Of a DNA stretch of 64,000 bases, positions 21,707-30,525 are shown one piece after another (within the stretch, counting starts at the first letter, position 1; each line of letters starts with the position of its first letter). The stretch is taken from NCBI GenBank assembly GCA_035607415.1, contig DATNAQ010000099.1:1-64000 (forward strand). Direction: 5' to 3'. The stretch is from JAQBQH01 sp035607415 (GTDB taxonomy: Bacteria > Myxococcota_A > Polyangia > Palsa-1104). A model generated the notes under the pieces. That model saw only the letters and a program-made list of their open reading frames with translations, made no database searches and was not told where the DNA came from. The position numbers and the translations under genes are program-made.

Positions 21707-24193
21707 ATGAGCGAGCCTGAAATCGTTAATAGCAATACTTCCGACGATTACAACGCGGATAAGATCCAGGTCCTAAAAGGCCTCGAAGCGGTGCGCAAGC
21801 GGCCCGGCATGTACATCGGTGACACCGATGACGGCACCGGGCTGCATCACATGGTCTACGAAGTCGTCGACAACGCCGTCGACGAAGCGCTCGCCGGATT
21901 CTGCACGCACGTCGAAGTGACGATCCATTACGACAACTCCGTCACCGTCGAGGACAACGGGCGCGGCATGCCCGTCGACATGCACAAGGCGGAGAACCGG
22001 CCGGCGCCGGAAGTCATCATGACGGTGCTGCACGCGGGCGGAAAGTTCGACCACGGCAGCTACAAGGTGTCGGGCGGTCTGCACGGCGTCGGCGTGTCGG
22101 TCGTCAACGCGCTGTCGGAATGGGTGAAGCTGGAAATCCGGAAGAACGGCAAGGTTTATTATCAGGAATATCGCCGCGGCGATCCGTCCACTCCGTTCAA
22201 GCAGACCGGCGTGGTCGATCCGAGCTCTGGGCGCTCGTCGGGCACCAAGGTCACGTTCAAGCCGGATCCGCAGACCTTCCGCATCACCGAGTTCAGCTAC
22301 GACACGCTGGCGCAGCGCCTGCGCGAGCTGTCGTACCTCAACAACGGGCTTCAGATCACCATCGTCGACGAGCGCAAGTCGCGCAAGGACGAGTTCAAGT
22401 TCGTCGGCGGCGTCGCTTCGTTCGTCGAGGATCTGAACAAGTCGAAGGTGGTGGTGCACGATAAGCCGATCCACTTCAAGGACACCAAGGAAGGGATCGA
22501 GGCCGAGATCGCGATCCAGTACAACGACTCGTTCTCCGAGAACATCTTCTGCTTCACCAACAACATCAAGAACAAGGACGGCGGCACGCACCTGACCGGC
22601 TTCCGCCAGGCGCTGACGCGCACGATCAACGCGTACGCGACGGCGGCCAACCTGCTCAAGGACATTAAGCAGGGGTTGTCGGGCGCGGATCTGTCGGAAG
22701 GGCTGACGGCCATCGTCAGCATCAAGCATCCGGATCCGAAGTTCTCGAACCAGCCGAAGGACAAGCTGGTGTCGTCGGAGGTGACGGGCATCGTCGCCGC
22801 GGTGGTGAACGATCGGCTGGGCTCGTGGCTCGAGGAGCATCCCAAGCAGGCCAAAGAGATCATCGCGAAGTCGGTGTTGGCGGCGCGCGCGCGCGAGGCG
22901 GCGCGCAAGGCGCGCGAGATGGTGCAGCGCAAGGGCGCCTTGGATTCGTCGTCGCTGCCGGGCAAGCTGGCCGACTGTCGCGAGCGCGATCCGTCGAAGG
23001 CCGAGCTCTTCATCGTCGAGGGTGATTCGGCAGGTGGCTCGGCCAAGCAGGGGCGCGACTCGCAGTATCAGGCGATCCTGCCGTTGCGCGGCAAGATCCT
23101 GAACGTCGAGAAGGCGCGCCTCGACAAGATGTTGTCGTCGGATGCGATCGCGACGCTGATTACGGCGCTCGGGTGCGGCATCGGCGAAGACAAGGACATC
23201 GAGAAGCTTCGCTATCACCGCATCGTCATCATGACCGACGCCGACGTCGACGGGAGCCACATCCGCACGCTCCTGCTGACGTTCTTCTATCGGCAGTATC
23301 CCGAGCTCTTGAAGCGCGAGATCGAAGGACAGCCGGTGCACCACGTGTTCATCGCGCAGCCGCCGCTGTTCAAGGTCAAGAAGGGGAAGACCGAGCGCTA
23401 CTTGAAGAACGAGATGTCGCTCGAGAACTATCTCCTCGAGATTGCCACCGACGATGTGAAGCTGGAGTACAAGGGCGGCGAGATCGAGGGCGAGAAGCTG
23501 CGCGAGCTGGCGCGCAAGTCGCTGCGCTACACGACGGTCTTGCAGGCGGTCGAGAAGAAGGCGGACGAGCGCATCGTCGACGCGGTGGCCAAGGCGTCGG
23601 GGCTGAGCAAGAACGACTTGAAGGACCAGGCGGCGACGGAGAAGGCGCTCAAGCGCATGCAGAGCTACTTCGCGACGTTTGCGCCGGAGCTGCAGGACGC
23701 GGAGTTCGTGCTCAAGAAGGACGCGGAGCACGGTGGCTTCAAGATCGTGTGCCCGACGCGGTTCGGCGGGGCGCGCAAGAACACGGTGATCGACTTCGCG
23801 TTCCTGGACTCGCCGGAGTACGAGGAGCTCGGGCGACTCGGCGCCGACTTCCAGGCCTTCGCGCCGCCGTTTGCGCTGGCGCCGAAGAATCCGAAAGACA
23901 AGGACGCGCCCGAGCGCGTGGAGCTCGATCGCCTCGACAAGCTCGGCTCGCAGCTCGACGCCATCGGTCGCAAGGGGCTGCAGATCTCGCGTTACAAGGG
24001 CCTCGGCGAGATGAACGCGGAGCAGCTGTGGGAGACCACGATGGATCCGTCGACGCGCACGCTGCTCGAGGTGCACGCGGACGATCTGAACGCGGCGGAG
24101 GAGATCTTCTCGAAGCTGATGGGAGAAGAGGTCGAGCCGCGGCGCGAGTTCATCGAGCAGAACGCGCTCAACGTGCGCAACCTCGACATCTAG
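21707..24193 (+). CDS. gyrB: DNA gyrase subunit B
   Basis: ATPase subunit of the enzyme that introduces negative supercoils. From the ATG at 21707 it is 828 residues: GHKL ATPase domain (VRKRPGMYIGDTDDGTGLHH, VDNAVDEALAG), transducer, TOPRIM domain (EGDSAGGSAKQGRD, DADVDGSHIR) and the C-terminal YKGLGEMN with LFIVEGD. The long insertion of about 170 residues in the TOPRIM region of Gram-negative GyrB is present (around residues 560-735). An in-frame ATG at 21671 would add 12 unmatched residues. No strong ribosome site precedes either start. Confidence 0.97.
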   Translation: MSEPEIVNSNTSDDYNADKIQVLKGLEAVRKRPGMYIGDTDDGTGLHHMVYEVVDNAVDEALAGFCTHVEVTIHYDNSVTVEDNGRGMPVDMHKAENRPAPEVIMTVLHAGGKFDHGSYKVSGGLHGVGVSVVNALSEWVKLEIRKNGKVYYQEYRRGDPSTPFKQTGVVDPSSGRSSGTKVTFKPDPQTFRITEFSYDTLAQRLRELSYLNNGLQITIVDERKSRKDEFKFVGGVASFVEDLNKSKVVVHDKPIHFKDTKEGIEAEIAIQYNDSFSENIFCFTNNIKNKDGGTHLTGFRQALTRTINAYATAANLLKDIKQGLSGADLSEGLTAIVSIKHPDPKFSNQPKDKLVSSEVTGIVAAVVNDRLGSWLEEHPKQAKEIIAKSVLAARAREAARKAREMVQRKGALDSSSLPGKLADCRERDPSKAELFIVEGDSAGGSAKQGRDSQYQAILPLRGKILNVEKARLDKMLSSDAIATLITALGCGIGEDKDIEKLRYHRIVIMTDADVDGSHIRTLLLTFFYRQYPELLKREIEGQPVHHVFIAQPPLFKVKKGKTERYLKNEMSLENYLLEIATDDVKLEYKGGEIEGEKLRELARKSLRYTTVLQAVEKKADERIVDAVAKASGLSKNDLKDQAATEKALKRMQSYFATFAPELQDAEFVLKKDAEHGGFKIVCPTRFGGARKNTVIDFAFLDSPEYEELGRLGADFQAFAPPFALAPKNPKDKDAPERVELDRLDKLGSQLDAIGRKGLQISRYKGLGEMNAEQLWETTMDPSTRTLLEVHADDLNAAEEIFSKLMGEEVEPRREFIEQNALNVRNLDI

Positions 24194-24211
24194 CCGCCCG
24201 CCGTCGCTCGC

Positions 24212-24760
24212 ATGCGCTGGATCGTGGCAGTACTGCTCGTCGCGGGGTGTGCGGCGTCGAAGCCGAAGACGGTGGCGGCGACGTCGACGCCGGCGTACGC
24301 GTCGCGGCAGGAACAGGCGGCGGTGCTGTTCGATGCGGCGTCGCACGGTGACAGGCTGCGGTTGAAGCTGCTGGTCGATTGGTCGCGCTATCGGCTGACC
24401 TGGGCGTGGGCGCGGGCGATGGCCGATCACGCGGAGGCGACGACGGGGCTGTCGCAGGTCGAGGCCGAGCCGTCGCCGTCGGCGGCGTACATGGACATGG
24501 CGGTCGGCGAGCTGCAGTCGAAGCTGGCGGCGGTGGCCTCGGGGCCGCAGCCGCCGCACCCGGAGCCGGGCGTGGCCAACGCGCTGCTGGCGGAGCTGCG
24601 GGGGCAGCCGCCGCTGTCGAAGTATCCGGCGCTGCCGCGGTTGTGGATGCTGACGCAGGACGCGCTCGATGGGGCGGACGAAATCACGTTCAGGGGCGTG
24701 GGGAGCGTGACGCTGCTGTTCGTGGGGGATCGCCTGGCCGGGGTGCTCGATGCCCGGTGA
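24212..24760 (+). CDS. Hypothetical lipoprotein, paralogue of the next gene
   Basis: 182 residues starting MRWIVAVLLVAGCAAS, a lipoprotein signal peptide with lipobox VAGC at 10-13, so probably membrane-anchored. No family recognised. It contains VDWSRYRLTW, a middle proline-rich stretch and a C-terminal strand-rich end (GSVTLLFVGDRLAG). The following gene has matching VDWPRYRLMQ and LMTLLFVDGKYVG, so the two are probably diverged duplicates. It follows gyrB by 18 bases and may be co-transcribed with it. Confidence 0.7.
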   Translation: MRWIVAVLLVAGCAASKPKTVAATSTPAYASRQEQAAVLFDAASHGDRLRLKLLVDWSRYRLTWAWARAMADHAEATTGLSQVEAEPSPSAAYMDMAVGELQSKLAAVASGPQPPHPEPGVANALLAELRGQPPLSKYPALPRLWMLTQDALDGADEITFRGVGSVTLLFVGDRLAGVLDAR

Positions 24761-25250
24761 GCGCGAGGTTGCACGGGCGTTTCTCGACGGCCTCCTGGGC
24801 ACGGGCGACGCGCGCGCGCAGGTCGATTGGCCGCGGTATCGGCTGATGCAGCTGATGCAGGGGACGGCCGGCGCCGACGCGGCGACGCGCGAGCAGCTGT
24901 TGGCGCGCGGGTTCGTCGAGCTGTCGCGCGCGACCTTCGGAGCCGACGCGGAGGAGCGGGCGCTGCGGTCGTTGCGCTCGCTCGTCGAGATCCTGTTGCC
25001 GCGCGGATGGCGCTTCGTCGACGGGTACCAGAGCCCGATGCTGGCGGCGCTCGCCGGCGGGCCGGCGGCGGGGGCGCCGCCGAACCTGACGCGCTACCTC
25101 ACGATGCTGCAGGAGATCGCGCGCGCGGCGGCGCCGGTGACCATCGCCGGCAAGGACGACGACGAGGGGCGGAAGCTGATGACGCTCCTGTTCGTCGACG
25201 GTAAGTACGTCGGCTTTCTGCCGGGCTCACTGGAAGCGGCGAAGCAGTAG
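24750..25250 (+). CDS. Hypothetical protein, paralogue of the upstream lipoprotein
   Basis: 166 residues, overlapping the previous gene by 11 bases. It shares the VDW(S/P)RYRL motif and the C-terminal LLFV(G/D)(D/G) strand with its neighbour but lacks a signal peptide, so the pair may work on different sides of the membrane, or this start may be too far downstream. No known domain recognised. Convergent with the gene at 25227-26156 (24-base 3' overlap). Confidence 0.65.
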   Translation: MPGEREVARAFLDGLLGTGDARAQVDWPRYRLMQLMQGTAGADAATREQLLARGFVELSRATFGADAEERALRSLRSLVEILLPRGWRFVDGYQSPMLAALAGGPAAGAPPNLTRYLTMLQEIARAAAPVTIAGKDDDEGRKLMTLLFVDGKYVGFLPGSLEAAKQ

Positions 25251-26156
25251 CTCGCTGCCGAGGCCGCTGACGAAGAAGCGGAGCTTCCGGTTCGACGTCA
25301 GGCGCGCCAGCCAGTCGGTGCTGCCGCCGTCGGAGAGCTGATGCATGTTGCCGTCGGTGCCGCGGGCGCTGATGTGGAAGCAGAGGCCGCGGTAGTAGGC
25401 CATGGCGTGGGTGCGCGCGGGGTCGAGCGTGAAGGTGGCGGCGGGGAAGCGCGCGCGCAGCGACGGAAAGAGCTCGTGCTCGACGGCGGTGAGGCGCGCT
25501 TCGTCGTGCGTGCTGTCGGCGATCTCCACGTGTGCGTCGGAAAGACGGAAGCCGGCGGCGGCGAGGCGGGCGAAGAGCCCGAGGTGCGCGGCGACGTGCT
25601 CGTCGAGGGCGGCGAGCTCGAAGCCGTAGACGGGGCGGCCGCGTCCGCCGGTGGTGAGCGCGAAGATGGCGAAGTGGGGCGAGAAGGCGGGATTGTCGAA
25701 GGGCTGCATGCGCAGCATGCGCGCGGCGGCGGCGAGGCGCACGTCGACGTCGACGCCGACGGTGTGGCGGCGGGCGGTCTCGAGGGCCAGGACGGTGGTG
25801 GGATCGGCGAGCACCTCGAGGTTGCGCACGGCGGCGAGCGTGGAGTTCTGATCGATCTCGCCGAGCACGACGTTGAGGCCGAGCGGCGCGACCGGCGACA
25901 GCGTGATCGGCTCGAAGGCGCCCGCGGCGGCGAACGCGTGGGTCTCGACGACGAGGAGCGCGCGCGGGTCGTCGCTCGTCGGCTGGACGGCGCGATCGCG
26001 CGCGTATTGCGCGACCAGATCGGCGGGCCGGCGCGCGCGGCCGCGCGTGACCTCGAGCAGCAGCGAGGTCAGCTCGCTGGCCGGTAAATGAATCAAGCGC
26101 TTGATTAATTCAGGGTCGCCGAGCTCCGCCGCGATGCGCTCGGCGGGCTTCTTCAC
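25227..26156 (-). CDS. Conserved hypothetical protein, possibly class II aminoacyl-tRNA synthetase-like
   Basis: 309 residues, no firm family. The pattern SPVAPLGLNVVLGEI, then NLEVLADPTTVLALE, then AYYRGLCFHI and a C-terminal FFVSGLGSELLLRRF loosely resembles the motif 2/motif 3 layout of HisS/HisZ-type proteins, but the key ATP-binding residues are not obvious. This assignment is weak. The GTG start at 26156 overlaps the stop of the AAA+ gene (GTGA), so the two are coupled. The operon continues upstream with a NUDIX hydrolase. Confidence 0.55.
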   Translation of the reverse strand: MKKPAERIAAELGDPELIKRLIHLPASELTSLLLEVTRGRARRPADLVAQYARDRAVQPTSDDPRALLVVETHAFAAAGAFEPITLSPVAPLGLNVVLGEIDQNSTLAAVRNLEVLADPTTVLALETARRHTVGVDVDVRLAAAARMLRMQPFDNPAFSPHFAIFALTTGGRGRPVYGFELAALDEHVAAHLGLFARLAAAGFRLSDAHVEIADSTHDEARLTAVEHELFPSLRARFPAATFTLDPARTHAMAYYRGLCFHISARGTDGNMHQLSDGGSTDWLARLTSNRKLRFFVSGLGSELLLRRFQ

Positions 26157-27037
26157 GCGGGCTCGGCGAGCGCCTTGGCCACGTCGGCGGCGGTCACCTG
26201 GGTGCCGTCGCCGTAGAGCATGAGCGCGCGCTCGACGACGATCTCGAGCTCGCGGAAGTTCCCCGGCCAGCGGTGCTGGCGCAGCGCCTCGATCGCGTCC
26301 TTGCGGATGATGATCGATCCCGCCTCGGTGTTGGTGTCGCCCTCGAGCTCGACGTTGGCCGCCTGCCCGCGGTCGAGCCGCACGCGATTGGCCATCCAGC
26401 GCGCCGCGCCGGGCACGTCCTCGGGGCGCTCGCGCAGCGGGGGCAGCACCAGGTCGAGGCGCGCCAGCTTGTGGTAGAGGTCGTGGCGGAAGCGGCCCGC
26501 CTGCACTTCGCCGCCGAGGTTGCCGTCGGTGATGACGACGACGTTGACCTGGGCGACGCGCTCGCGATCTTCGAACTCGCGGTGGTAGCGCCCGCGCTTG
26601 ACCAGATCGAGCAGGCGGCGCTGCAACGCCGGCGACAGGCCGATCACCTCGTCGAGCACCAGGGTGCCGCCGTCGGCGTCACCGACGGCGCCGTCGACCG
26701 GGCGCTCGCCCTTGTGGCGCGGCCAGGCGCCGAACAGCTCGAGCGCGACCGACTCTTCGGGCCGCCCCCCCGTCGACACCGACACCAGCGGTGCGCCGTC
26801 GGGATGCATGAGCTCGTGCAGCGTGTGCGCGAGCCCCTCCTTGCCGGTGCCCGGCTCGCCGCGGATCACGGCGTTGGTCGCGTACGGCCGCGCGCGCAGG
26901 CGCGTCAACACGTCGAGGATGTAGCGCACCGACGGGTGCTGCGACGCCAGGCGCGTCAGCCCCTCGATCGAGCTCTTGAAATGTCCGGCAGTGACTTCAC
27001 CGAGCGACGATGGTTCGGCTTTCTTCTTCGGGGGCAT
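26153..27037 (-). CDS. Degenerate sigma-54-activator-type AAA+ ATPase without GAFTGA or DNA-binding domain
   Basis: 294 residues starting MPPKKKAEP after a strong GGAAGGAG site. The AAA+ fold of bacterial enhancer-binding proteins is clear: Walker A GEPGTGKE at 60-67, Walker B GTLVLDEV near 124-131, RFRHDLYHKL and HRWPGNFRELE. The GAFTGA loop that contacts sigma-54 is replaced by an unrelated segment (about 102-120), and no helix-turn-helix follows the ATPase. It is therefore unlikely to activate sigma-54 promoters. It may be a remodelling ATPase for the coupled downstream protein. The ATPase residues look intact. Confidence 0.8.
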   Translation of the reverse strand: MPPKKKAEPSSLGEVTAGHFKSSIEGLTRLASQHPSVRYILDVLTRLRARPYATNAVIRGEPGTGKEGLAHTLHELMHPDGAPLVSVSTGGRPEESVALELFGAWPRHKGERPVDGAVGDADGGTLVLDEVIGLSPALQRRLLDLVKRGRYHREFEDRERVAQVNVVVITDGNLGGEVQAGRFRHDLYHKLARLDLVLPPLRERPEDVPGAARWMANRVRLDRGQAANVELEGDTNTEAGSIIIRKDAIEALRQHRWPGNFRELEIVVERALMLYGDGTQVTAADVAKALAEPA

Positions 27038-27051
27038 TGACTCCTTCTTCC

Positions 27052-27468
27052 TTATCGCGAAAAGCCGAGGAGCTGATCCATCGTCTGCTGGTCGGCATCG
27101 GGGAACGGATATTTGTCGAAGTCCGCGGAGGCGACCCAGCGGAAATCCTTCACGCGCTTGGCGTGCAGCGGCTTGCCCTCGACGAGCGTGGCTTCGTAGA
27201 GCGCGAGCGCGACGCGATAGCCGTCGTACTCGTGCACCTTCTCGCCGAGCTTGCGCCCGATCTTGGCGTCCGCGTCGAGGCGCTCGCGCAGCTCGCGCTT
27301 GAGCGCGTCCTCGTCGGCTTCGCCGGACTCGACCTTGCCGCCGGGGAACTCCCACTTGAGCGGCAACACCGCCGACTCGCGACGCTGCGTGATGAGATAC
27401 AGACCGTCGTTCTCCACGACCGCCGCCACTACCCGAATCACCTTTTTGCCGACGACGTCGGTGCTCAC
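27052..27468 (-). CDS. NUDIX hydrolase, MutT-like
   Basis: 138 residues with the complete NUDIX box GGKVESGEADEDALKRELRE. The early VVAAVVENDGLYLITQR and EFPGGK resemble 8-oxo-(d)GTP pyrophosphatases, and the C-terminal FRWVASADFDKYPFPDAD is typical of the MutT group. GTG start at 27468 with GGGAGAAA upstream, overlapping the stop of the zinc-ribbon gene (GTGA). Likely a nucleotide-pool sanitising enzyme; substrate not provable from sequence. Confidence 0.88.
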   Translation of the reverse strand: MSTDVVGKKVIRVVAAVVENDGLYLITQRRESAVLPLKWEFPGGKVESGEADEDALKRELRERLDADAKIGRKLGEKVHEYDGYRVALALYEATLVEGKPLHAKRVKDFRWVASADFDKYPFPDADQQTMDQLLGFSR

Positions 27469-28580
27469 CGGTTTCTCCCAAACAAGTAGTAAAGAAGGAA
27501 TGCCGTCGCCGCCAGCATCAGCGTGAACAGCGCAATCTTGATCCAGCTCCAGGGCGCCTTGCCGACCACTTCGCCGGTCTGCCCGTTCACGAGGAAGCGG
27601 TAGATCTGATTGTTGTAACGATAGGCCGCGATCCACACGGGCAAGAGCACGTGCTTGAACGTGATGGCGCTGAACGTGTTGTCGACGCGCAGGTTGCGCT
27701 GCGTATCGCCGGGCACGTCGTGGGCGCAGCGCTTCTCCTGATCGTGCTCCATCTTGCCTTGCGCGAAGCCGAAGCCGGCCTGCAGATCGACGGCATATTC
27801 CTCGGCGCGCCAGCCGGCGAGGAAGCCGGACGAGTAGGGCACGAGCGCGTGCGTGTCGAACGTCGAGAGCCGATCGGCGAGCTCGCGCGGCAGGCCCACC
27901 GACGCGCAGACGAGCACGTCGTCGAAGTCGTCGGCGCGGTGGCCCCAGGCGCGCTCCCAGCGGGTGCGTTGGATCTCGCGCTCCTTGGTCACCGACTGGC
28001 CGTTCTCCTGCGTCGTGTATTCCTCGGTCTCGTAATAGTGGTAGCCGGCCTCGGCGGTCCACGACGACTCGACGTGCGCGTCGTAGGTCCAGAAGGGCAC
28101 GTAGATGCCGGCGACCTCCTGCACCTTCGCCATCTTCTTGAGGTCGCTCGGACGGAACCAGAGCTTGCCGAGCCAATCGCCGAACGCGCCGTTCGCGCGC
28201 TTCTTGTCGACGGCGAACGGCAGCAGCGACTCGGGGCGGATGGCGTTCTCGTTCTCCGCCTGCTCGAGCACCTTCGACGAGCCGCAGAAGGTGCACTTGG
28301 TCGCCGTCACACCGTCGGGGAAGACGACGTTGGCGCCGCACTCCTGGCACTTCGACGCGCGCACCGCGCCGCCGGCGCCGAGCCCTTTGGGCGCGACCTG
28401 GAGGCCCTGGAAGAAATCGTATTCGACGACCGTTCCAGTACCGGTGGGGACCTCACGCGTGGCGCCGCAGTGATCGCACTTGAGCATGCCGCTTTGCGCG
28501 TCGAACTTCATCTCCGCGGCGCACTCGCTGCAGGTGAAGCGTTGCGCCTTTACTGCTTTTTCGTCGACGACGGTGGGCAT
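27465..28580 (-). CDS. Membrane protein with two N-terminal zinc ribbons
   Basis: 371 residues. Two zinc ribbons are visible: C17-C20 with C35-C38, and C78-C81 with C96-C99. A conserved soluble region follows (GIYVPFWTYDAHVESSW and CASVGLPRELA), then VLLPVWIAAYRYNNQIYRFLVNGQTGEVVG and a C-terminal membrane helix near 348-366. Relatives are often mislabelled as helicase or primosomal proteins because of the zinc ribbon. It is divergent from an SPFH/zinc-ribbon protein 85 bases away, a pairing that recurs in bacteria, suggesting a membrane-associated complex of unknown role. Confidence 0.75.
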   Translation of the reverse strand: MPTVVDEKAVKAQRFTCSECAAEMKFDAQSGMLKCDHCGATREVPTGTGTVVEYDFFQGLQVAPKGLGAGGAVRASKCQECGANVVFPDGVTATKCTFCGSSKVLEQAENENAIRPESLLPFAVDKKRANGAFGDWLGKLWFRPSDLKKMAKVQEVAGIYVPFWTYDAHVESSWTAEAGYHYYETEEYTTQENGQSVTKEREIQRTRWERAWGHRADDFDDVLVCASVGLPRELADRLSTFDTHALVPYSSGFLAGWRAEEYAVDLQAGFGFAQGKMEHDQEKRCAHDVPGDTQRNLRVDNTFSAITFKHVLLPVWIAAYRYNNQIYRFLVNGQTGEVVGKAPWSWIKIALFTLMLAATAFLLYYLFGRNR

Positions 28581-28665
28581 GGTCTTGCCTTGGGCACCGT
28601 AGTATCATGCCAGGCCTAGCCACAACGCAAGCGCGGGACGGGGCCACACAAAGAGGGAGGCACGC

Positions 28666-29793
28666 ATGGGTCTGTTCGATTTCGTGAAGAAGGGCGCGCA
28701 GGAGATGTTCATCGCCCGTCCCGACGAGGCCAAGGACCTCCTCGTCTACAAGTGGCCGGACCGGACCATCCCGATGAAGGCGCAGATCACCGTCGGACAA
28801 GACGAGTGCGCGCTGTTCTATAAAGACGGCAAGTTCGTCGGCCGGCTCGACGCCGGGCGGCACACGCTCGAGACGCAGAACATCCCGTTCCTGTCGAACC
28901 TCATCGACTCGTTCACCGGCGGCAACGTGCTGATGGCCGAGGTCTGGTTCATCATGCTGCGCGAAGTCGGCGGCATGCAGTTCGGCGGGCGCATCGGCGA
29001 CGTCGAGGATCCGAAGTCGGGCATGGCCATCGGCACGATGGTGCACGGCGACTTCTCGATCCAGGTCGAGGATCCGATGAAGGTGATCGGGTTCTTCGGG
29101 CAGCGCTCGTGGTCGACCGACGAGGAATTCTCGGGCTGGTTCAAGAATCAGCTGCTCAAGGTGATCCGCGATCGCATCGCCGAGCTCATGGTGAAGCAGA
29201 ACATTCCGCTGCTCAACGTGACGTCGGGCGCGCTCACCGAAGAGATCGAGCAGGTCGTGATCGAAGGCTGCAAGCCGCACCTCTCGCCCTACGGCATGAA
29301 GGTAGTGCGGCTCGGCAACTTCGTCGTCGCGATCAAGGAAGAGGACGAGGTCCAGCTCAAGGCGCTGTACAAGGACGCCGCGCAGATCCGCATGGCCGGC
29401 GGCATGGCCGGGTTCCAGCAGCTCGCGGCCGGCAAGGCGATGATGGGCGCGGGCGAGGGCATGGCCAAGGGTGGCGGCGACGGCGGCGGCGGCAATCCGA
29501 TGCTCGGCGGCGCCGGGCTCGGCGTCGGCATTGGCATGGCGTCGATGTTCCAGCAGAACGCCAACCAGATGAACCAGCAGCAGCAGCAGGCGCCGCAGCA
29601 GCAGTCGGCGCCGGCGGGCGGCGTCGGGCAGGTCACCTGCGGCAAGTGCGGCGCGAAGACGGCGCCGGGGAAATTTTGCGCCGAGTGCGGTCAGGCGCTC
29701 GCCGAGAAGAAGCAGTTCTGCTCGGAGTGCGGCAAGCCGATGAACCCGGGCGCGAAGTTCTGCGGCGAGTGCGGGGCCAAGCAGCCCGGCTGA
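28666..29793 (+). CDS. SPFH-domain protein with C-terminal double zinc ribbon
   Basis: 375 residues. Residues about 20-240 form an SPFH (stomatin/prohibitin-like) domain of the virion-core-P4a-like subgroup: MGLFDFVKKGAQEMFIARPD, EVWFIMLREVGGMQFGGRI and VVRLGNFVVAI. A Gly/Met-rich then Gln-rich segment follows. The tail has a double zinc ribbon (CGKC, CAEC, CSEC, CGEC from about residue 326). A good AGGGAGG site precedes the ATG at 28666. SPFH proteins scaffold membrane microdomains; no classical membrane helix is present here. Confidence 0.85.
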   Translation: MGLFDFVKKGAQEMFIARPDEAKDLLVYKWPDRTIPMKAQITVGQDECALFYKDGKFVGRLDAGRHTLETQNIPFLSNLIDSFTGGNVLMAEVWFIMLREVGGMQFGGRIGDVEDPKSGMAIGTMVHGDFSIQVEDPMKVIGFFGQRSWSTDEEFSGWFKNQLLKVIRDRIAELMVKQNIPLLNVTSGALTEEIEQVVIEGCKPHLSPYGMKVVRLGNFVVAIKEEDEVQLKALYKDAAQIRMAGGMAGFQQLAAGKAMMGAGEGMAKGGGDGGGGNPMLGGAGLGVGIGMASMFQQNANQMNQQQQQAPQQQSAPAGGVGQVTCGKCGAKTAPGKFCAECGQALAEKKQFCSECGKPMNPGAKFCGECGAKQPG

Positions 29794-30515
29794 TCCTCGT
29801 CGCTGCGGCGCTGGCGGCGGGATGCGCGACGGCGCCGCCCGGGCCGCCGCGCCTCCTCGTGCACGTCGATACGCTTTCTGCCGACAAGATGCAGCAGTTC
29901 GAGCAGGCGCGCGTGCGCTTCGTGGCGCTGCTTCGCGAAAAGGGGCGCAGCGATCGGCGCGGGCTCTATCTGAAGATCGGAACCAACACCTACTACTCGG
30001 TCGTGACCTTCGCGCGCTGGCGCGATCTCGAGAAGCTCGGCGACGAGCGCGCGGCGGCCAACCACGCGCTCGCCGCGGAGGCGCAGAAGTACGACCAGCT
30101 CAGCGACGAGAGCCTCGTCTTTCCGCACACGAGCGAGATCTGGCGCGAGGAGCCGGGGCTGGCGTATCTGCCGACGGGGATGCGCCTGCCCGACGCGGTA
30201 CAGGTGGTGATCGAGGAGGTCCGGCCGACGGCGGACTACGAGGCGGCGTGGCAGCCGATCGCGGCGGCGCTGGCGCAGGCCAGGTATCCCGTCGAGCGGC
30301 GCGCCTATTTTTCGGGCTACGGCTCGGGGCGCACGCTGTCGTTCTGGATGGCGCCGTCGCCGGCGGTGCTGAAGGCGGCGCCGACCATCGAGCAGGCGGT
30401 GACCGGCGTCGTCGGCGAGGAGCGCGCCAAGCAGCTCCTCGCCGCGTGGCGCGCCTGCGTCGTGTCGGCGCAGACGTTCGACGTCGAGCCCAAGCCGGAG
30501 ATGTCGTCGCCGTAG
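29769..30515 (+). CDS. Hypothetical lipoprotein
   Basis: 248 residues from a GTG at 29769 that lies inside the end of the SPFH gene (25-base overlap). That start gives a good lipoprotein signal (RGQAARLILVAAALAAGC). Later starts would cut the signal peptide. The mature protein seems to contain two similar alpha/beta halves (LLVHVDTLSADKMQQFEQ and VQVVIEEVRPTADYEAAW), perhaps a ferredoxin-like or dimeric-barrel repeat. No named family recognised. It probably acts with the SPFH protein at the envelope. Confidence 0.65.
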   Translation: MRGQAARLILVAAALAAGCATAPPGPPRLLVHVDTLSADKMQQFEQARVRFVALLREKGRSDRRGLYLKIGTNTYYSVVTFARWRDLEKLGDERAAANHALAAEAQKYDQLSDESLVFPHTSEIWREEPGLAYLPTGMRLPDAVQVVIEEVRPTADYEAAWQPIAAALAQARYPVERRAYFSGYGSGRTLSFWMAPSPAVLKAAPTIEQAVTGVVGEERAKQLLAAWRACVVSAQTFDVEPKPEMSSP

Positions 30516-30525
30516 CCGGGCGCGC

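Noticed and set aside
21773..24802. Long open frame on the minus strand opposite gyrB (about 1000 codons)
   Set aside because: It is the high-GC shadow of gyrB, Arg/Leu/His-rich with no family match, while gyrB is unambiguous.
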